DNA of 55,943 nucleotides from Dehalococcoidia bacterium (GTDB lineage: Bacteria > Chloroflexota > Dehalococcoidia > Lucifugimonadales > UBA1123), in contig VXRN01000070.1 in the NCBI GenBank assembly GCA_009838465.1, positions 82,990 through 138,932 on the forward strand, in the 5' to 3' direction. Below the pieces are notes generated by a model, which did no database searches, was not told the DNA's origin, and worked only from the letters and a program-made list of their open reading frames with translations. The first letter of the stretch is position 1. Each line of letters opens with the position of its first letter. The translations under genes and the position numbers were made by a program. This document shows, piece after piece, positions 42,242 through 50,626 of this stretch.

Positions 42242-43898
42242 TGGCGCCGGTCACCCAGCCGCCATATACAGGATACTGGCAGCAAATGAACTCGATGTAG
42301 GATGGCTGACCGTTCTCGTTCGCCGCCAATGCGCGTTCAAGCGCGGGAACTACCTCCGAAGGCTCGGTGACGCGCTCGGTGTGCAGACCGATTTCGCCGA
42401 TGACCCTGGACATATCCACTTCGTCCGGGCCTAGAACCAGGTGAGTATATGGATCATGTCCCTCGCCCCAGAATCCGGGGCCGTACCCTGCGAACCCTCC
42501 GTTGCTGATGTGCACGACCGTTACACCAAGACCCTGGCGCATCGGCACCTCCAGGTTGCCGAGCATGTACCCCACGCCTGCGTCGCCGGTTACCGCGACG
42601 CACTGCCTTTCGGGATAGGCGATCTTCGCCCCCATGGTCGCCGCGAGACTGAAGCCGAGCGTGGAGACGTTGCCCCAACCCAGGAAACCGCGCGGGATCA
42701 GCGTGTCATAGATGGTGCTGAGCTGGTCGCGGGTGTTCCCTGAGTCGTGAGTAACGAACGAGTTGTAAGGGTCGAGCGCCTCCATCAGGCCTGCGTACAC
42801 CCTGTATGGGTTGATGGGTGTTTCGTCAGAGGCCATCGCCTCTCTATACACGCTAAGACCCGAGTCGCGGGCTTCCTTTATCTCCGCCTCGACTCCGTTG
42901 GGTTCTCTCCCCTTCCCATTCGTCCTTTCCGACACCTCTTTGGTCAACGCCCGTATGGTGAATCCGGCGTCGCCAAGTACCGCGTGGGACATGGGATATA
43001 TCTTGTTGACATGCAACTCGTCCAGGTTGCACTGGATTATCGTCTTGTTGGCCGCGTCCGGAATCGCGTGAGTGAAACGGGCCGGCGAAAGGCTCGACCC
43101 TATCGCGAGTATCAGATCGCTCTTGTGCATGTACTCGGACGCGGGTTCGCCTCGGACTCCCACGAACAGCGGGTGGTCTTCAGGGAACGCTCCCTTAGCC
43201 TTGAGCGTCGTGATGACGGGCGCGTTGACGAGCTCGACGAGTGTCTTCAGGTCATCGGAAGCGCCGGCGTAGATTACTCCCTCGCCTACGTAGATCAGCG
43301 GATTCTTGGCATCCAGCAGAAGGTCAACTGCGATAGATACGTCGTCAGGGTCGGGCGCGGACTTCCATCCCTTGACCGGCGTGTATGGGTCTGCGGCCTC
43401 ATCATATGTGCCGGCGGCGTTCGGGACCGACAGCACGACCGGGCCGGGACGACCGCTTCTGAGCATCGTGAAGGCACGCCGCATGAACTCCGGAACGCGC
43501 TCGGGCTGGTCTATGTAGCCGTACCACTTCGAGACCGACTTGAGGCTGGTCGTGACATCGAACTGGCTGTTCTCGGAACTGCCCGCCGGTACGCCGTCCG
43601 TAATGCAGAGAATTGGCGAGCTGTCCTCGTAGGCCTGCGCCAGTCCCGCGTATGCGACCTGTATGCCCGCCGCGTTGACCCCGCCCTGCACCGTGCAAAC
43701 GCCTATCCTGTCGCCGCCCGTGGCCCTTGAGAAGCCGTCGGCAAGGGCGATGGCGTAGCGGTCGTCCCGCATCATCACCATGGGTACGCCTTCGCGTCCC
43801 AGTGCATTGTTCACCCTGCACACCGGGAACGTGGAAACCCACTCGATCCCCTCCTGTTTCAGAATTCGGGCAATCGCGGTCGCTACGTCTATCGTCAT
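42231..43898 (-). CDS. thiamine-pyrophosphate-dependent enzyme, acetolactate synthase-like
   Basis: This 555-residue protein has the full three-domain TPP fold: N-terminal Pyr domain (TAIARILKQEGIEWVSTFPV), central domain (NPLIYVGEGVIYAGASDDL, DLILAIGSSLSPARFTHA) and C-terminal PP domain with the GD...N TPP motif (AVTGDAGVGYMLGNLEVPMR then NGGF). The position of the catalytic Glu (HEQ in acetolactate synthase) reads MRDDRYAIALADG, so Glu is replaced by Asp, and the GYPGG loop reads TFPVC. It may be a decarboxylase or lyase of another 2-oxoacid. Start ATG 43898 follows AAAGGA. Confidence 0.88.
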   Translation of the reverse strand: MTIDVATAIARILKQEGIEWVSTFPVCRVNNALGREGVPMVMMRDDRYAIALADGFSRATGGDRIGVCTVQGGVNAAGIQVAYAGLAQAYEDSSPILCITDGVPAGSSENSQFDVTTSLKSVSKWYGYIDQPERVPEFMRRAFTMLRSGRPGPVVLSVPNAAGTYDEAADPYTPVKGWKSAPDPDDVSIAVDLLLDAKNPLIYVGEGVIYAGASDDLKTLVELVNAPVITTLKAKGAFPEDHPLFVGVRGEPASEYMHKSDLILAIGSSLSPARFTHAIPDAANKTIIQCNLDELHVNKIYPMSHAVLGDAGFTIRALTKEVSERTNGKGREPNGVEAEIKEARDSGLSVYREAMASDETPINPYRVYAGLMEALDPYNSFVTHDSGNTRDQLSTIYDTLIPRGFLGWGNVSTLGFSLAATMGAKIAYPERQCVAVTGDAGVGYMLGNLEVPMRQGLGVTVVHISNGGFAGYGPGFWGEGHDPYTHLVLGPDEVDMSRVIGEIGLHTERVTEPSEVVPALERALAANENGQPSYIEFICCQYPVYGGWVTGAIAH

Positions 43899-43964
43899 GT
43901 GGTAATCCTTTCCAAAAAGTCAGTCCTATGCCTGGGTGTAGGACGCTTCGCTAATTCGATCAGG

Positions 43965-44285
43965 TTATTCGCTTCGGAGTCTCTCGTCCTGGCGGCGGCG
44001 TTCCAACCTTTCCTCGTCACGGCGGCGCTCTTCTCTCGCTACCTGCTCGCGGCGAAGTTCAACCGCCTGTGACAGATATTCCGAATCGGTTTCCCTGAGT
44101 ATGTCTATGTTATCCCTGGTAATAGGATCGGACATGAGGACGTTGTTTATGGCGTCCCGCAGCCTCTGTTCTTTCGTTTCGACCTCGCGCTTCTGACGCG
44201 CTTTCGCCATGAAGTAGAAGTAACCGCCGGCACATATGGCGGCGAGCGCCAGTATTATGACAAGGATAACAACAACACTGTCCAT
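43965..44285 (-). CDS. small membrane-anchored coiled-coil protein
   Basis: In this 106-residue protein, residues 4-28 form one transmembrane helix (VVVILVIILALAAICAGGYF) followed by a highly charged helical tail rich in Arg and Glu (REERRRDEERLERRRQDERL). No family was recognised. Its topology (short outside, long cytoplasmic helix) suggests a scaffold. It lies 66 bp upstream of the TPP enzyme on the same strand. Confidence 0.7.
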   Translation of the reverse strand: MDSVVVILVIILALAAICAGGYFYFMAKARQKREVETKEQRLRDAINNVLMSDPITRDNIDILRETDSEYLSQAVELRREQVAREERRRDEERLERRRQDERLRSE

Positions 44286-44319
44286 TTTCTCGACCTCTTA
44301 GTTTCTATTGGCATACGTC

Positions 44320-44356
44320 GAGCCTACTCCGAGCTATTGACAACCGAAGTAGGCTC
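44320..44356 (-). terminator. hairpin downstream of LLM oxidoreductase 2
   Basis: GAGCCTACT (44320-44328) and AGTAGGCTC (44348-44356) are perfect 9-bp arms with a 19-nt loop, 15 bp after the stop of the LLM gene. No U-tract follows, so termination is uncertain. Confidence 0.45.
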
Positions 44357-44371
44357 ATTCTCGTTCAAAGA

Positions 44372-45574
44372 CTAATCTGCCGCGGCTACCTCGGCACCTA
44401 CCATATCACGAACCGCTGGAAAGACCTCTTTCCCGAAGAGTTCAATCGAACTCAGCACCTTCTCGTGCGGAATGGTCTCGGTCTGGATGATCATCATCAC
44501 CTCGTCCACCCCTATCTCGTGGTACTTCATGATGGCGTTGATGCAGCTTTCGGGGTCTCCGGCTATGGTAACACCGCGGTCTGCGAGAGTATCGCCGTCC
44601 AGTTCGGCAATGGCAGCTCGCGCCGCGCCCGGACCGGAGTCGAGCGAGATGCCGACCTCCTCTGCCTGCTGCTTGTGCTCCTCGTCCGACTGTCTCAGCC
44701 AGCGTCCGAAGTCGGCCTGAAGATGGTCAGGCACACCTCCCCAGGCCTCTAGAAGTTCTTCGTATGCGCCGACCCGACCAGCGATGTACGGCTTGTCCGG
44801 GCCGAAGAAGGTCTTCATGGATAGGGCGGCAAGTTCCCTGGCTTCACTGTTGTCGGGCCCGCAGTAGGCGTGGACGTTGTTCGCCCAGTAGTTGGTCACG
44901 AAAGCGCCGACCGGGTTGGCGTCCTTGACCCTATCCTTGTAGGTCTTGACATGCTGTGCGAGTACAGTCGGAGCGTAGGACGCGGATGACAGCACCCCGA
45001 TGCCCTTATCGGCCGCCAGGTCGAAGCTCGCCGACTGGGTGCAGGCGAGGTACATATTCGGGTGCGGCTTCTGGTATATCTTGGGAAGTACACGACGCTC
45101 TGGGACGTTCCAGAACTTGCCTTCCCAGGAGAATTCGTCCTCGGCCTGCCATATCTGCGGAATCATCTCGATGGACTCGCTCCACATCTCGCGCGTGTCG
45201 CGTGGGTCAACGCCCAGTCCCATCTGCTCGTATGCGTTGGAACGGCCGGTGCCGAACTCGACGCGTCCGTCGGTAAGCTGGTCCACCATTGCCACACGTT
45301 CCGCTATCCGAATGGGATGCGCGTGCGGAAGGATGGACACGCCAAACCCGATCCTGATGTTCTTGGTACGCTGGCTCAGAGCGCCGAAGATCACCTCCGG
45401 GCACGGTGAGCCCGAGAAGCCGAGCAGGAAGTGGTGCTCGACGAACCACAGCTTGTCGAAGCCGACATGGTCGGCAAGTTCACACTGTTCCAGCGTCTCC
45501 TTATAGAGCGTGTTCCAGTCAATGTCGTTGCCCTCGAAAGGACGCTGCATCTCAAATAAAAGTCCGAATTTCAT
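44372..45574 (-). CDS. LLM-class flavin-dependent oxidoreductase 2
   Basis: This is a luciferase-like TIM-barrel enzyme of 400 residues: MKFGLLFEMQRPF, FDKLWFVEHHFL, IRIGFGVSILPHAHPIRIAE, MVDQLTDGRVEFGTGRSNAY and IAGDPESCINAIMKYHEIGV. It belongs to a different subgroup from the other two LLM genes, closer to alkanal monooxygenase-like proteins. ATG 45574 has AAGGAGAACTCCC upstream. A gamma-glutamyltransferase gene lies 195 bp upstream on the same strand. Confidence 0.92.
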   Translation of the reverse strand: MKFGLLFEMQRPFEGNDIDWNTLYKETLEQCELADHVGFDKLWFVEHHFLLGFSGSPCPEVIFGALSQRTKNIRIGFGVSILPHAHPIRIAERVAMVDQLTDGRVEFGTGRSNAYEQMGLGVDPRDTREMWSESIEMIPQIWQAEDEFSWEGKFWNVPERRVLPKIYQKPHPNMYLACTQSASFDLAADKGIGVLSSASYAPTVLAQHVKTYKDRVKDANPVGAFVTNYWANNVHAYCGPDNSEARELAALSMKTFFGPDKPYIAGRVGAYEELLEAWGGVPDHLQADFGRWLRQSDEEHKQQAEEVGISLDSGPGAARAAIAELDGDTLADRGVTIAGDPESCINAIMKYHEIGVDEVMMIIQTETIPHEKVLSSIELFGKEVFPAVRDMVGAEVAAAD

Positions 45575-45769
45575 GGGAGTTCTCCTTGTCGCATTCAGCT
45601 AAAGTCCACAATATTGGCAGAAGGAAATTCCAATCTATTTTCAGCCACTGCTCTCAGACTCTTTATCCCGTCGCCGGGTCGGTGGGGTGTATCGTGGCAG
45701 TTCCTGGACCCTGGCCAGTGTCTTGATCCTCTTCTCGATTGCGGACGCTATACGATCATTCTTTCCGCA

Positions 45770-47422
45770 TCACACCGCCGCGGCGTGGCCGTCGGTTCTC
45801 GGATCGGAGCCTGCTGTGCGGACATGAGTGGCGGGATCTATGACTATCAGCTTGGCCGAGCCTCCGAAGACCCTGCCGGGATGAGTGACTACGTCGTGCC
45901 CCCTGTCTCTGAGCGCCTCGATCTGGCTTTCTTCCATGCCCCCTTCAAGCTCCAGCACGAACGGGTCTTCGACGTTGTGCGGGTCGGTGCCGGGGGTCGA
46001 AGTCCAGCGCGGGGCCTCAACCGCTTCCTGGGCGTTCATGCCGTGGTCAAGGACGTTGGTGATGACCTGAGCGTTCCATGCAATCTGCCTGTCTCCGCCC
46101 GGCGTGCCTCCGACTAGGTACGGCTTGCCTTCACGCATCACTATATAGGCGTTCAGCGTGTGCATCGTGCGCTTGCCGCCTTCTATGACATTGGGGTGTC
46201 CTTCAACGAGGCTGAATCCGCGACCAATGCGATTGTTCAACAATACTCCCGTATTGCCGGCGACGAACCCGCTGCCGAAGCCCATAGAGAGGCTGTGTAT
46301 AAAGGAGAGCGCGTTGCCCTCTTTGTCCACCACGCAGAAGTAGCTGGTGTTGCCGTCGCCTGGGATCGGCGCGGTGACGGGGCCAGGCTCGTAGTAGCCG
46401 GACGTCGCTTCGATGAGGCGGCGGCGCATCGCGGCGAACGGCTTGGATATGAGTTCGGACAGAGGCGTGTCCACGAAGTCGGGGTCGCCAGCGTACCTGT
46501 TGCGGTCGGCAAATGCCAGTTTCTTCGCCTCCACCATCGTATGCACCGATTCGGACGTGTAGAAACCCATGCTGGCGAGGTCGTACCCTTCGAGGATGTT
46601 CAGGATCTCGAGCAGCATGAAGCCGTGCGAGGGCGGCGTGGTCTCGTATATGGTGTGGCCGCGATAGGTCGAGGATATGGGCGGCTGATACCAGACATTC
46701 CGATGGTCGGCGAATTCCTGCTCGGTATAGAGACCACCTGCCTCCTGAAAGGCGCGTGCCATTTCACGCGCGACGTCACCCTTGTAGAATGCCTCTGCGC
46801 CACCGGACGCGACCTTCTTCAGCGTCTTGGCGAGGTTCTTCTGCACGAGTGTTTCGCCCGGTTGTATGGGGTTACCGTCCCGTGTGAATATGTCCCGCGA
46901 GTACGGGAACTGCGACAGCTTGTCGTTCAGTACCTTGAAACCGTTCCCCAACTGCTCGCTAACCGCGAAACCGTCCTCGGCGTAACCGATGGCGGGTTCG
47001 ATGAGCTTGGCCAGAGTCCGGGTACCGAATCGCTCGTTTATCTGCTCCCATCCCAGGACCTCACCCGGAATCGCGGCGGCCAACGGTCCTTGAAGCGGCA
47101 TGTGCTTGTGCCCGCGACTGACGAAGAAGTCGCGGTTCGCGGCCATCGGAGCCCTTCCGCTGCCATTCATCCCATGCACCTGTCCGGTCGTGGCGTCGTA
47201 CATGATGACGAAAGGCTCACCTCCGACGCCGCACGCCGGGGGGACGGTCACCGCCTCCACGGCGGCCGTGGCAATTGCCGCATCGAAAGCGTTTCCGCCG
47301 TCCGCCAGGACTCTCGCACCCGCGGACGCTGCCAAGGGCGATATGGAGACTACCACCCCGCCGCTGCTGTACACCGTGTTTCTTCCAGTCTCGATTCGTG
47401 GTCTTGTCGCTGTAACCATCAT
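45770..47422 (-). CDS. ggt: gamma-glutamyltransferase (Ntn hydrolase)
   Basis: The enzyme cleaves gamma-glutamyl bonds of glutathione and related compounds. It is an N-terminal nucleophile hydrolase made as a proenzyme. Blocks: GVVVSISPLAASAGARVLAD, NAFDAAIATAAVEAVTVP, the catalytic Thr in GDGNTSYFCVVDKEGNALSF, LLNNRIGRGFSL, and the GGTPGGDRQ oxyanion region. The length of 550 fits the unprocessed form. No signal peptide is evident, so it may be intracellular. Start ATG 47422 or the adjacent ATG 47419. It is divergent from the Thr/Ser dehydratase gene. Confidence 0.92.
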   Translation of the reverse strand: MMVTATRPRIETGRNTVYSSGGVVVSISPLAASAGARVLADGGNAFDAAIATAAVEAVTVPPACGVGGEPFVIMYDATTGQVHGMNGSGRAPMAANRDFFVSRGHKHMPLQGPLAAAIPGEVLGWEQINERFGTRTLAKLIEPAIGYAEDGFAVSEQLGNGFKVLNDKLSQFPYSRDIFTRDGNPIQPGETLVQKNLAKTLKKVASGGAEAFYKGDVAREMARAFQEAGGLYTEQEFADHRNVWYQPPISSTYRGHTIYETTPPSHGFMLLEILNILEGYDLASMGFYTSESVHTMVEAKKLAFADRNRYAGDPDFVDTPLSELISKPFAAMRRRLIEATSGYYEPGPVTAPIPGDGNTSYFCVVDKEGNALSFIHSLSMGFGSGFVAGNTGVLLNNRIGRGFSLVEGHPNVIEGGKRTMHTLNAYIVMREGKPYLVGGTPGGDRQIAWNAQVITNVLDHGMNAQEAVEAPRWTSTPGTDPHNVEDPFVLELEGGMEESQIEALRDRGHDVVTHPGRVFGGSAKLIVIDPATHVRTAGSDPRTDGHAAAV

Positions 47423-47531
47423 TGCACCTGCCCCGCTCAGAGTCTTGAGCCAATCCTATCATCCAAGTACAGAATTGTGAATTTGGATGCTCTGCATAGC
47501 TCAACATTATCTTCCCAAGAGAAGTTTCCGA

Positions 47532-47537
47532 TATAAT
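47532..47537 (+). promoter_or_regulatory. consensus -10 box for the Thr/Ser dehydratase gene
   Basis: TATAAT occurs 34 bp upstream of the proposed TTG start at 47571. No convincing -35 hexamer is seen 17 bp upstream (CATTATCTTCCC). Confidence 0.4.
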
Positions 47538-47570
47538 GACCGCCGAATAAAGAAGGAAGGGCACATACCT

Positions 47571-48536
47571 TTGCAGGCACCAACCCTACACGACGTGATA
47601 CAGGCCAAGAATCGCATAGCGGGATACGTGACGCGCACCCCACTCCACAGGTACATCGGACTTGAAAAGTTAATCGGCGCGGACGAGGTTTACGTCAAGC
47701 ACGAGAACCACCAGAGGCTGGGCGCGTTCAAGATGCGTGGGGGTATCAACCTGCTCGCGCAGATGTCATCCGCCGAACTGGAGAGAGGTGTTTCCACAGC
47801 GTCCAGCGGCAATCACGGGCAGTCCATTGCATACGCGGCAAGCGTGTTCGGATCGAAGGCCTATATTGCGGTGCCGGAGAACGCCAACCCCGGCAAGGTG
47901 GCATCCATGCGGAATCTCGGCGCCGAAGTGATTCACCACGGCGCGTTCTTCGACGAGTCCAAGGACTACATCGAGCGGCTTTCCAAAGAGGAGGGCTACC
48001 GGTACATTCACCCCATAAACGAACCCCGCCTGTTCGCCGGAGTGGGCACCTATACCCTGGAGATAATAGAAGATCTGCCCGATGTTGACGTGATAGTCGT
48101 TCCGGTCGGCGGCGGCAGCGGAGCGGGGGGAACGTGTATCGTTGCTAAGTCCCTGAATCCTGACATCCAGGTAATCGGCGTACAGGCTGAACAGGCGCCC
48201 GCCGCGTACTTGTCCTGGAGGCGCGGCGAAGCTCTGGAAGCGCCAATGAAGACCGCTGCTGAAGGACTAGCAACCGGCGCCGCATACGACTTCGCCGTCG
48301 GTATCCTGCGCAAGCACCTTGACGACTTTATCCTGGTGACCGAAGAGGAGATGAACGCGGCGATAGTCACTCACCTCGAGCAGACTCACAACCTCGTCGA
48401 ACACGCGGGCGCGGCATCCCTGGCAGGCGCACTTAAGATACGAGACCACCTCGAGGGCAAGAAGGTCGTTCTCATATGCAGCGGTGGCAATCTGTCCATA
48501 GAACACCTGAAGGTCGCACTAGCCCAGGCCACCTGA
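47571..48536 (+). CDS. threonine/serine dehydratase-like PLP enzyme
   Basis: This fold-type II PLP enzyme converts Thr or Ser to 2-oxoacid and ammonia, or acts as a racemase. Blocks: the Schiff-base Lys in HQRLGAFKMRGG, STASSGNHGQSIAYAA, VPENANPGKVASMRNLGAEV, the phosphate-binding loop VVPVGGGSGAGG and VLICSGGN. The length of 321 without a C-terminal ACT domain points to a catabolic form. TTG 47571 is preferred, with GGAAGG about 10 bases upstream; the frame opens at 47487 through the promoter. The DinB-like gene follows 21 bp later. Confidence 0.9.
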   Translation: MQAPTLHDVIQAKNRIAGYVTRTPLHRYIGLEKLIGADEVYVKHENHQRLGAFKMRGGINLLAQMSSAELERGVSTASSGNHGQSIAYAASVFGSKAYIAVPENANPGKVASMRNLGAEVIHHGAFFDESKDYIERLSKEEGYRYIHPINEPRLFAGVGTYTLEIIEDLPDVDVIVVPVGGGSGAGGTCIVAKSLNPDIQVIGVQAEQAPAAYLSWRRGEALEAPMKTAAEGLATGAAYDFAVGILRKHLDDFILVTEEEMNAAIVTHLEQTHNLVEHAGAASLAGALKIRDHLEGKKVVLICSGGNLSIEHLKVALAQAT

Positions 48537-48557
48537 CTCGAAACAAGAGGACTTCCT

Positions 48558-49214
48558 TTGACACAGCAAAGAATCACCGACGACTCTCCTGCCTCCGCGC
48601 TGTTCCCGGAGTTCGATACCCTGTACGACCTGATAGCGGACGAGGTGCAGGGACTCACGGATGCGCAACTGGACTGGACTTCCGACGAGTATGCCTGGGC
48701 CGAGTGGAGCATCCGAAATCAATTGAGCCACATGGCATCGCTAACGTACCGATGGCTCATACTCAGATGCGGTGACAATCTATTCCCGGATAGCGACCAC
48801 GGTATCGAGGATGTCCAGAGCATCGCCAATTCTCCTTCTGACCGGCGTCTCGACGACGAAGAGTATTGGGAACTGCCCGTCATTCTGGATATGCTGGGTG
48901 GCGGCATACGACTGGCCCAGCAGGTGCTATCGGAACGCACTGTCGGGTTTATGTACTCTCACTCGGTCACGTCGGAGGCGAGCGCCTCGTGGGATATGAT
49001 GCTCCAGGCGCACCCTGAAGGAATCACACACTCGGAAGACAAGACGATGCGCATAATGCGTTACGACGCGATGATCAGGCACATCTACTTCGAGGAGACC
49101 ACGCATCTCTTCAACATCCAGCGTCTAAAGCGGGCGCAGGGCCTGCCAGCAGTGTCCGAAGTTCCGCGAGTCGGCTACTGGGCAGTTGAGGGCTGGGACG
49201 TCAGTGAGGCTTAG
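48558..49214 (+). CDS. DinB/DUF664-like four-helix protein
   Basis: This 218-residue helical protein has LYDLIADEVQGLTDAQLDWT at its start, EWSIRNQLSHMASLTYRW with the first conserved His, and RHIYFEETTHLFNIQRLKRA with the C-terminal His pair. That is the three-His metal pattern of DinB/YfiT-like proteins, which include metal-dependent thiol transferases. TTG 48558 follows AAGAGGACTTCC. It is probably co-transcribed with the dehydratase. Its stop overlaps that of the convergent M42 peptidase by 4 bp. Confidence 0.78.
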   Translation: MTQQRITDDSPASALFPEFDTLYDLIADEVQGLTDAQLDWTSDEYAWAEWSIRNQLSHMASLTYRWLILRCGDNLFPDSDHGIEDVQSIANSPSDRRLDDEEYWELPVILDMLGGGIRLAQQVLSERTVGFMYSHSVTSEASASWDMMLQAHPEGITHSEDKTMRIMRYDAMIRHIYFEETTHLFNIQRLKRAQGLPAVSEVPRVGYWAVEGWDVSEA

Positions 49215-50323
49215 GCGCTTCGTGCCATCCTCTTCCTGACGTCATCAGGAACCTCTCTTACCCGCTCTCTGGCGGGCGAGTCGTTGCGCTTGCCCACGCA
49301 TTTTGCGGCTTCCGTGAGCAGTTCCACGCCGCCCAGGAAGTCCTCGACCCGGATGTACTCCGCGCCAATGCCGGACTTGGGGTCGCGTATGTTGGTTGTG
49401 GCGTTGTGGTAGTTACCCAGTGGGAACGCCATTCCGGTTGCCCTGTATCCCCAGACAGCGAATGCGGTGCCTTCGCACACGCCGCCGCTCATAAGCTGAC
49501 GCTGGCTCTTGAAGTCGGGATTGCGCTGCCTGATTGACTCTCGCGCTACGATGAGAACCTGCTCGGCCTCGGCGTCGAAGGTGTAGAGGGCGTCGCCGGT
49601 CCTGATGACAGGGCCCGCGCCCTGCTCCACGCCCGGTATGAGCGGGCTGGCCTCTAGGGACACGACAAGTGTATCGGCAGGCAGTGTCCGAGCTTCGGCC
49701 ATGAGCCTGGCGCCGAACAGTCCGCCCTCCTCCGCGCGGGTGAAGACGGCGTAAACGTGACACTCGGCATTCTCGGCTGCGAGCCGCTCCATCGCGGTGA
49801 GAGATGCGGCGCATCCCGCGAGATCGTCCAAGGCGCGCATCCTGATGAAGCCGTCTTCCAGCATGAAGTCGGGCAGATCGAACACGACCGAAACGGGTGG
49901 CTCTATGCTCACGTCCTCGCTTAGTTCGACGCGGACAGTCCTGCCGTCTCCGTCATGATACGGTACGACTTGCGCTGGGATTCGCACACCATCATCCAGG
50001 ATTACGAGAACGTCCGCGGGATTGGACAGCGACACCTCCGGCACTCCGCCGAGAGCGACGGCCAGCAGTCCGCGCTCGGACGCCTCTACTATCTCGAAGC
50101 CGGGGTGGTCCATGTGCGCGACGAGGGCTAGGGCCGGATCGTCACTACCGGAGTTGCGGTAGTGGGCAATCACGTTGCCGAAGTCGTCGGTGTAAGTGTC
50201 CAGGCCGATGTTCTTCAGTGTCTCGAGGATGTACCCGGTGGGCGCACTTTCATGGAACGGCGCGGCGGGCCGCTGTCCGAGTTCTCTGAGGATTTCGAGC
50301 GCGCGATTGTCTGTGTCGTTCAT
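49211..50323 (-). CDS. M42 family metallo-aminopeptidase
   Basis: M42 peptidases are large tetrahedral cobalt/zinc aminopeptidases that trim peptides in the cytoplasm. Metal and catalytic residues are visible: LVAHMDHPGFEI (His, Asp), RALDDLAGC (bridging Asp), TRAEEGGLFGA (catalytic Glu pair), VVSLEASPL (acidic ligand) and GNYHNATTNI (His). I chose ATG 50323; TTG 50332 would add three residues. The length of ~370 is typical. The phased ACTGGT array at 50355-50464 lies directly upstream and probably controls this gene. Confidence 0.92.
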   Translation of the reverse strand: MNDTDNRALEILRELGQRPAAPFHESAPTGYILETLKNIGLDTYTDDFGNVIAHYRNSGSDDPALALVAHMDHPGFEIVEASERGLLAVALGGVPEVSLSNPADVLVILDDGVRIPAQVVPYHDGDGRTVRVELSEDVSIEPPVSVVFDLPDFMLEDGFIRMRALDDLAGCAASLTAMERLAAENAECHVYAVFTRAEEGGLFGARLMAEARTLPADTLVVSLEASPLIPGVEQGAGPVIRTGDALYTFDAEAEQVLIVARESIRQRNPDFKSQRQLMSGGVCEGTAFAVWGYRATGMAFPLGNYHNATTNIRDPKSGIGAEYIRVEDFLGGVELLTEAAKCVGKRNDSPARERVREVPDDVRKRMARSA

Positions 50324-50354
50324 ATATTCCAACTCATGAGCTTACTATCGGGAA

Positions 50355-50464
50355 ACTGATGACCAGTTCCACTTGAAACTGGTGAGAAACTGGTGGAAAA
50401 ACTGGTACCAGTTTTGACTCGAAACTGATGAGAAACTGGTCTATCTCAACCAGTTTGTACCAGT
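50355..50464. promoter_or_regulatory. helically phased ACTGGT operator array
   Basis: Direct half sites ACTGRT begin at 50355, 50378, 50389, 50401, 50424 and 50435; spacings are 23, 11, 12, 23 and 11 bp. Inverted ACCAGT copies begin at 50362, 50407, 50449 and 50459. The centre AAAACTGGTACCAGTTTT (50398-50415) is a perfect 18-bp palindrome. Most units are preceded by GAA. The array starts 32 bp upstream of the M42 peptidase start. It suits cooperative binding of a repressor or activator along one DNA face. The rest of the gap (50465-50626) shows no feature I recognise. Confidence 0.8.
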
Positions 50465-50626
50465 TTTCCGGTCGGCCAGATTTTGGCATATACACGGATT
50501 TATGGCCGATCTATTCAATGCGTATCAGTGAGATGACCGTCGCAACGATTTGGTTTGCGGCATCTCCCATGGCACAGCATCATTGTAGCACATTCGTACT
50601 GTGCATCGCTAACATACACAAAGCGG

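Noticed and set aside
46160..47536. 458-residue plus-strand frame
   Set aside because: It is antisense to gamma-glutamyltransferase, which has clear catalytic motifs.
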